Source: an uncultured Shimia sp. (GTDB lineage: Bacteria > Pseudomonadota > Alphaproteobacteria > Rhodobacterales > Rhodobacteraceae). Taken from it: a stretch of DNA of 64,000 nt. The notes beneath the pieces were generated by a model. The model was given only the letters and a program-made list of their open reading frames with translations, was not told the DNA's origin and searched no databases. Made by a program: the position numbers and the translations under genes. The DNA lies in the NCBI RefSeq assembly GCF_947498095.1, contig NZ_CANMJE010000004.1:1-64000 (forward strand). The letters are read 5' to 3'. Of this stretch, positions 59,797 to 64,000 are shown piece by piece. Numbering within the stretch: position 1 is the first letter of the stretch; each line of letters starts with the position of its first letter.

Positions 59797-60893
59797 CAGT
59801 TATTGAACAAAAAGTGCATAACGTCCCCGTCTTTCACTTCGTAGCCTTTGCCCTCAGCACGCATCTTGCCGGCTTCTTTGGCGCCTTGCTCGCCATTGCA
59901 GGCGATAAAGTCATCATAGGCAATGGTTTCGGCGCGGATAAAGCCTTTTTCAAAGTCGCCGTGGATCACGCCCGCGGCCTGAGGTGCCATGGTGCCTTGT
60001 TTGATGGTCCACGCGCGGGCCTCTTTCGGGCCGACTGTGAAATAGGTTTCCAGATGCAGCAGTTCGTAACCAGCGCGGATCAGACGGTCGAGCCCCGCCT
60101 CTTCCAACCCCATCTCTTCAAGGAACATGGTCGCTTCGTCGTCTTCCAACTGGCTGATCTCTTCTTCGATCTGCGCCGAGATAATCACGTGACCATTGCC
60201 CTGAGCGGCCGCCATCTCAGCCACTTTGGCCGAGTGTTCGTTGCCGTCTGCCGCCTCGGATTCACCAACGTTGCAAACGTAAAGCACTGGCTTGGTGGTC
60301 AAAAGCTGCAGCATCTTCCAGGCTTTGACGTCATCTTCAGCAACCTCAACCACGCGCGCGGGCTGGCCTTCTTCCAAAACCGCCAGCGCGTCTTTCAACA
60401 GACGTTCCTGCTGAACTGCTTCCTTGTCGCCACCGCGCACCTTGCGCACCAGACCCTGCATGCGCTTTTCGATGCTTTCGATGTCGGCCAGCATCAGCTC
60501 GGTCTCAATGGTTTCGGCATCCGCCACCGGGTCAACGCGCCCCTCAACGTGGGTCACGTCGCCATCTTCAAAGCAGCGCAGGACATGGGCAATCGCGTCA
60601 ACTTCGCGGATATTGGCGAGGAACTGGTTGCCAAGGCCCTCCCCCTTGCTGGCGCCTTTCACAAGGCCTGCAATGTCCACAAAGGTCATTCGCGTGGGGA
60701 TAATCTGTTTCGATTGGGCAATGGCAGCCAGCTTGTCCAGCCGCGCGTCAGGAACGCCCACTTCGCCGACGTTCGGCTCAATGGTACAGAACGGAAAGTT
60801 TGCAGCCTGTGCCGCAGCGGTTCTGGTCAGTGCGTTGAACAGCGTGGATTTGCCGACGTTCGGCAGCCCCACGATCCCCATTTTAAAGCCCAT
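59796..60893 (-). CDS. ychF: ribosome-binding ATPase YchF
   Basis: A 365-residue Obg-family ATPase. G1 motif GLPNVGKST at 9-17, G3 DIAGLVKGAS near 68, G4-like VCNVGE-type segment and C-terminal TGS domain (LLHLETYFTVGPKEARAWTI, GVIHGDFEKGF). YchF binds the ribosome and responds to oxidative stress. GGAGG precedes the ATG at 60893; the frame is open 63 bases upstream. Confidence 0.96.
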   Translation of the reverse strand: MGFKMGIVGLPNVGKSTLFNALTRTAAAQAANFPFCTIEPNVGEVGVPDARLDKLAAIAQSKQIIPTRMTFVDIAGLVKGASKGEGLGNQFLANIREVDAIAHVLRCFEDGDVTHVEGRVDPVADAETIETELMLADIESIEKRMQGLVRKVRGGDKEAVQQERLLKDALAVLEEGQPARVVEVAEDDVKAWKMLQLLTTKPVLYVCNVGESEAADGNEHSAKVAEMAAAQGNGHVIISAQIEEEISQLEDDEATMFLEEMGLEEAGLDRLIRAGYELLHLETYFTVGPKEARAWTIKQGTMAPQAAGVIHGDFEKGFIRAETIAYDDFIACNGEQGAKEAGKMRAEGKGYEVKDGDVMHFLFNN

Positions 60894-60986
60894 ATCGGCC
60901 TCCAGTGTCATATTCGCTTGTGCTTCTAGGGTTAGACTACGGGCGACGCAAGCCATGTGTTAAACTGGCACCAGGAGGACAAACCC

Positions 60987-61391
60987 ATGGCATTCATTCC
61001 CTATCTCAATTTCGACGGCAATTGCGCCGAGGCGATGCAGTTCTATGCCGACTTGTTTGGCGCCACCGATCTGCAGATCATGCGCTATACAGATGCGCCA
61101 GAGGGCGAAGACCTGCCGCCTTCGGACCGTGTGATGTATTCTCATATCATGCTGGGCGACGCTTCCCTGATGGCCTCCGATCATCCTCCCGGCATGCCGG
61201 CCGAGGACATGGCCGGAGTCTCTGTCAATCACCCGGTGGCTGACAAGGCAGAAGGCCAGAAACTGTTCGATGCTCTGGCCGAGGGCGGCACCGTGATGAT
61301 GCCTTATGAAACAACGTTCTTTTCCCCGGCTTTTGGCATGGTCACCGACCGCTTTGGCACAAGTTGGATGATCGGCGTTCTGACCGAATAA
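60987..61391 (+). CDS. VOC-family (PhnB-like) protein
   Basis: A 134-residue glyoxalase/bleomycin-resistance-type protein: MAFIPYLNFDGNCAEAMQFY, then LFGATDLQIMRYTDAP, SHIMLGDASLMASDHP, MVTDRFGTSWMIGV. It resembles the PhnB/3-demethylubiquinone group whose function is unclear. AGGAGG precedes the ATG at 60987. Confidence 0.87.
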   Translation: MAFIPYLNFDGNCAEAMQFYADLFGATDLQIMRYTDAPEGEDLPPSDRVMYSHIMLGDASLMASDHPPGMPAEDMAGVSVNHPVADKAEGQKLFDALAEGGTVMMPYETTFFSPAFGMVTDRFGTSWMIGVLTE

Positions 61392-61403
61392 GGAGTGACC
61401 AAA

Positions 61404-61616
61404 ATGCGAGAGCATGATTTTCAAAAGTTCTATTACCGCAAAGTGGCCCTTGGTGAGGGCTGTGGCTGCGCGGAACGGGTGATCGACGTACACGAGTTCG
61501 ACCGCCTGAGCAGCAAGCCCAGACTGCGCGGACTGAGCAACCGCCCATCGCTATTCCGGCGCATCTGCATCGCATTCCGCGCACGGAAAGCCAATTCAGA
61601 CGCGACGGAGGATTGA
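61404..61616 (+). CDS. small hypothetical protein
   Basis: A 70-residue basic protein starting at ATG 61404 with AGGAG eight bases upstream, 12 bases after the VOC gene. It has GEGCGCAERVID near residue 19 and an Arg-rich C-terminus. Not recognised. Positioned right before trpA. Confidence 0.6.
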   Translation: MREHDFQKFYYRKVALGEGCGCAERVIDVHEFDRLSSKPRLRGLSNRPSLFRRICIAFRARKANSDATED

Positions 61617-61668
61617 TTTCCCCCAAAGTTTTAGGCACATCGGTCTGCGACAGACATAAGGGGTGCCC

Positions 61669-62460
61669 ATGACTCGCATCGATCAGAAATTCGCCGACCT
61701 GAACGCCGCAGGCAAAAAGGCTTTTGTGGCTTACGTGATGGCGGGCGACCCCGACTATGACACCTCGCTTGAGGTGGTCAAAGGATTGCCCGCTGCGGGT
61801 GTGGATGTGATCGAACTGGGCCTGCCCTTTACCGATCCGATGGCGGATGGTCCCACCATCCAGCTTGCCGGTCAGCGCGCGCTGGATCAGGGCATGACCC
61901 TGCAAAAGACGCTAGATCTTGCAACTGAGTTTCGCAAGACCGACAACACCACGCCGATCGTGTTGATGGGCTACTACAACCCAATCTACAGCCACGGCGT
62001 CGACAAGTTTTTGACCGATGCCAAGGCAGCGGGCATCGACGGCCTGATCGTCGTCGACCTGCCCCCGGAAGAAGATGATGAACTGTGCATTCCAGCGCAA
62101 AAAGCAGGTCTGAACTTTATTCGGTTGGCCACCCCGACCACGGATGAAAAGCGCCTGCCCAAGGTGCTGCAGAACACTTCGGGCTTTGTGTATTACGTGT
62201 CGGTCACCGGCATCACGGGTGCTGCCGAAGCGCAAGCCGGCGATGTTGGCCCGGAAGTGGCGCGTATCAAAGCCTCAACCGATCTGCCGGTGATCGTCGG
62301 CTTTGGCATCAACACGCCAGAGAAATCCGAGGCCATCGCACGCGTTGCGGATGGGGCTGTCGTTGGCTCGGCCATTGTCAGCCAAATTGGTGCGGGCAAG
62401 CCGGTGGACGACGTGCTGGCCTTTGTGAAGTCATTGTCCGACGGCGCGCATCGCGCCTGA
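61669..62460 (+). CDS. trpA: tryptophan synthase alpha subunit
   Basis: A 263-residue TIM barrel cleaving indole-3-glycerol phosphate. The catalytic pair E49 and D60 falls in [18 protein letters not shown], and [32 protein letters not shown] are the phosphate and indole-site loops. AAGGGG precedes the ATG at 61669; the GTG two codons before is rejected. trpB is not next to it, unlike the usual trpBA. Confidence 0.96.
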   Translation: MTRIDQKFADLNAAGKKAFVAYVMAGDPDYDTSLEVVKGLPAAGVDVIELGLPFTDPMADGPTIQLAGQRALDQGMTLQKTLDLATEFRKTDNTTPIVLMGYYNPIYSHGVDKFLTDAKAAGIDGLIVVDLPPEEDDELCIPAQKAGLNFIRLATPTTDEKRLPKVLQNTSGFVYYVSVTGITGAAEAQAGDVGPEVARIKASTDLPVIVGFGINTPEKSEAIARVADGAVVGSAIVSQIGAGKPVDDVLAFVKSLSDGAHRA

Positions 62461-62464
62461 TCCT

Positions 62465-63169
62465 GTGTATGCGCTCGCCCTTGCCACGCTGAAACGCAAC
62501 ATCGCCTTTTACACGGTGGTGGTGGTTGTGGTGGTGATGCTGGAAATGCTGATGTCGGCGGCGGGCGTTGTGACGCTAGTTTTTGCTGGCATGACCATGC
62601 TCTACACACATCGCATGATCCAGCTGGACGAGGTGTTCCCTTGGTCTGACCCACTGCCAACCCGCGGCAAAGACGAGTCTCGCATTCCTCTCTTTGGCTA
62701 CGTCCTGCGGTTCGTGGCGTTCTTTCTTGCGCTGATCCTCGTTATGACCGGCGGATTTATGGTGTTGAATACGGCAGGCATTGTCGATCCCGACGCCTTT
62801 CTGGCAGAAATCGAAATGGCGATGTGGGGCATATTTCTGACCGTCCCGGCCTTTGTCCTGATCTTTGGGCTTATTGGCACCACGCTACCCGCCTGCGCAG
62901 AGCGCGGTGATACCTCGCTGAAATCAGCCTTGGCTCGTGGCCGTGCGACGTTTGGCAAAACGGCCCTGAACTTGGTTATTGGACCGATTGCCTTGAGCCT
63001 GATCGGGTTCATGATCTTGGGGCAATTGGGCTGGCTTATTGGCAGCCTTGGCGATGGCTTGCTGCCCCGCACGCTGTTCCGTACGCTGGCCACGATCCTG
63101 ACAATTCTGCCCGCAATGCTCACGGCAACGGCGCTCAGCATGGCCTATCTGGGCGACAAGTCCCGCTGA
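62465..63169 (+). CDS. hypothetical multipass membrane protein
   Basis: A 234-residue protein with about five to six hydrophobic helices (FYTVVVVVVVMLEMLMSAAG at the N-terminus and ATILTILPAMLTATALSMAY at the C-terminus). The start is taken as GTG 62465, four bases after trpA, with no clear ribosome-binding site. No family recognised. Confidence 0.65.
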   Translation: MYALALATLKRNIAFYTVVVVVVVMLEMLMSAAGVVTLVFAGMTMLYTHRMIQLDEVFPWSDPLPTRGKDESRIPLFGYVLRFVAFFLALILVMTGGFMVLNTAGIVDPDAFLAEIEMAMWGIFLTVPAFVLIFGLIGTTLPACAERGDTSLKSALARGRATFGKTALNLVIGPIALSLIGFMILGQLGWLIGSLGDGLLPRTLFRTLATILTILPAMLTATALSMAYLGDKSR

Positions 63170-63260
63170 CCACCAAATCATAGCAGTTTTAAACCAATTT
63201 TTGTGATGACCCGCGCGAATTGGTCAGATGCGCGCAATGACGCACTTGCCAGAAACAGGT

Positions 63261-63289
63261 CATATTGGTAAAGAACATTTACCAATATG
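63261..63289. promoter_or_regulatory. perfect inverted repeat upstream of lldD
   Basis: CATATTGGTAAA (63261-63272), a five-base GAACA loop and its exact complement TTTACCAATATG (63278-63289), 18 bases before the lldD start codon. A regulator site is likely; the TTGGT/ACCAA halves recall GntR-family lactate and pyruvate repressors (LldR/PdhR type) but the spacing differs. Confidence 0.6.
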
Positions 63290-63306
63290 AGGGAAAGTGA
63301 GCCAAA

Positions 63307-64000
63307 ATGCCCGTCATTACCTGCATCGACGACCTGAAACGCATCTACCACCGCCGTGTGCCGCGCATGTTCTACGACTATGCCGAGTCAGGCAGTTGGA
63401 CGGAGCAATCCTTTCGCGAGAACACCTCGGACTTTGACCAGATCTATCTGAAACAGCGTGTTGCCGTCGATATGACAGGCCGCTCGACCGCGACCCATAT
63501 GATCGGTCAGGATGTGTCGATGCCGGTGGCGCTGGCGCCCGTGGGACTGACAGGGATGCAATGCGCCGATGGCGAGATCAAAGCGGCGCGCGCGGCTGAG
63601 AAATTCGGTGTGCCCTTTACGCTCTCGACCATGTCGATCAACTCAATCGAAGAGGTGGCCGAGGCGACGAGCAAACCCTTTTGGTTCCAGCTTTACACCA
63701 TGCGCGACACGGATTACGTCAGCCGCCTGATCCAGCGCGCCAAAGACGCCAAATGTTCGGCGCTCGTGATTACGCTGGACCTGCAAATCTTGGGCCAACG
63801 CCACAAGGACCTGAAAAACGGCCTTTCAGCCCCGCCCAAACTGACCCTCTCGACCATTGCCAACCTGATGACCAAATGGAGCTGGGGCATTGAGATGCTT
63901 GGCGCCAAACGCCGCAACTTTGGCAATATCGTCGGCCACGTTGATGGGATTTCCGATGCCGCCGATCTCGGTGCCTGGACTAAGGAAAGCTTTGACCCGT
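63307..64000 (+). CDS. lldD: L-lactate dehydrogenase (FMN), partial
   Basis: The N-terminal 231 residues of an FMN-dependent alpha-hydroxyacid dehydrogenase; the gene runs off the window. Typical segments are MFYDYAESGSWTEQSFREN, MPVALAPVGLTGMQCADGE (flavin pocket), FTLSTMSINSIEEVAE and FWFQLYTMRD, then VITLDLQILGQR. The VITLD-x-x (rather than TVD) and the W of SGSWTE fit the lactate branch; relatives using other hydroxyacids cannot be excluded. GGGAAAG lies upstream. Confidence 0.85.
   Translation, partial: MPVITCIDDLKRIYHRRVPRMFYDYAESGSWTEQSFRENTSDFDQIYLKQRVAVDMTGRSTATHMIGQDVSMPVALAPVGLTGMQCADGEIKAARAAEKFGVPFTLSTMSINSIEEVAEATSKPFWFQLYTMRDTDYVSRLIQRAKDAKCSALVITLDLQILGQRHKDLKNGLSAPPKLTLSTIANLMTKWSWGIEMLGAKRRNFGNIVGHVDGISDAADLGAWTKESFDP

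Overview
The window looks like a chromosome segment of an alphaproteobacterium of the order Rhodobacterales (Roseobacter group). The basis is inference from gene content: high-GC coding, a VPLPA-type CTERM protein, MttB-family and methylated-amine genes, TRAP transport, matA-matB, a zinc-regulated DUF2796/DUF3299 operon and a non-pyrrolysine decoding style. No rRNA is present, so genus cannot be named.

Layout. 1-0.8 kb: right part of an IS30-family element with a frameshifted transposase. 0.9-6.8 kb: housekeeping and single genes (nadK, glyA with terminator, a GcvA-like LysR regulator, a DUF817 membrane protein, an esterase). 6.6-26.9 kb: a large methylated-amine/betaine-type catabolic region bounded by two BetI-like TetR regulators. 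It holds two MttB-superfamily methyltransferases, two SAM methyltransferases, a PotABCD-like ABC importer, a TMADH/DgcA-like iron-sulfur flavoprotein, a class III aminotransferase, a GcvT-like protein, two phytoene-desaturase-like FAD oxidoreductases, and (perhaps as passengers) PPK2 and a LysE exporter. Every divergent promoter in it carries the same palindrome, TTGAGCGCTCAA or a close variant, which suggests one regulon. 26.9-32.8 kb: gabD-gabT with an XRE-cupin regulator, an MDR oxidoreductase and an Ldh-type malate/lactate dehydrogenase. 32.8-36.8 kb: a zur-led operon (zur, DUF2796 His-rich protein, LolD-like ATPase, FtsX-like permease, two tandem DUF3299 proteins) behind a 22-bp perfect palindrome that fits a Zur box. 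36.9-40.4 kb: matR-matA-matB malonate genes. 40.4-46.8 kb: a catabolic operon (YciI divergent; FAH hydrolase, RutE-like reductase, OsmC, TRAP DctPQM, intradiol dioxygenase). 47.0-49.5 kb: AraC regulator and a divergent M19 dipeptidase homologue lacking several metal ligands.

49.82-58.66 kb: an integrative element of about 8.8 kb inserted at the 3' end of tRNA-Ser(GCU). It has a P4-type tyrosine integrase, an AlpA-like regulator, a small winged-helix-like protein, a PrimPol-DUF3987 replication protein, iteron-like GTTTAGCAA repeats, matching putative integrase arm sites at both ends (TTGGGGGAA), and a cargo VPLPA-CTERM protein flanked by 24-bp direct repeats, followed by a dead trypsin-like peptidase remnant. 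58.8-64 kb: GT90 glycosyltransferase, ychF, a VOC protein, trpA, a membrane protein and the start of lldD behind a perfect 12-bp inverted repeat.

The best candidates for something undescribed are the operator-defined methylated-amine regulon, which lacks any corrinoid protein gene in the window, and the small primase-carrying integrative element with its arm sites and iterons.
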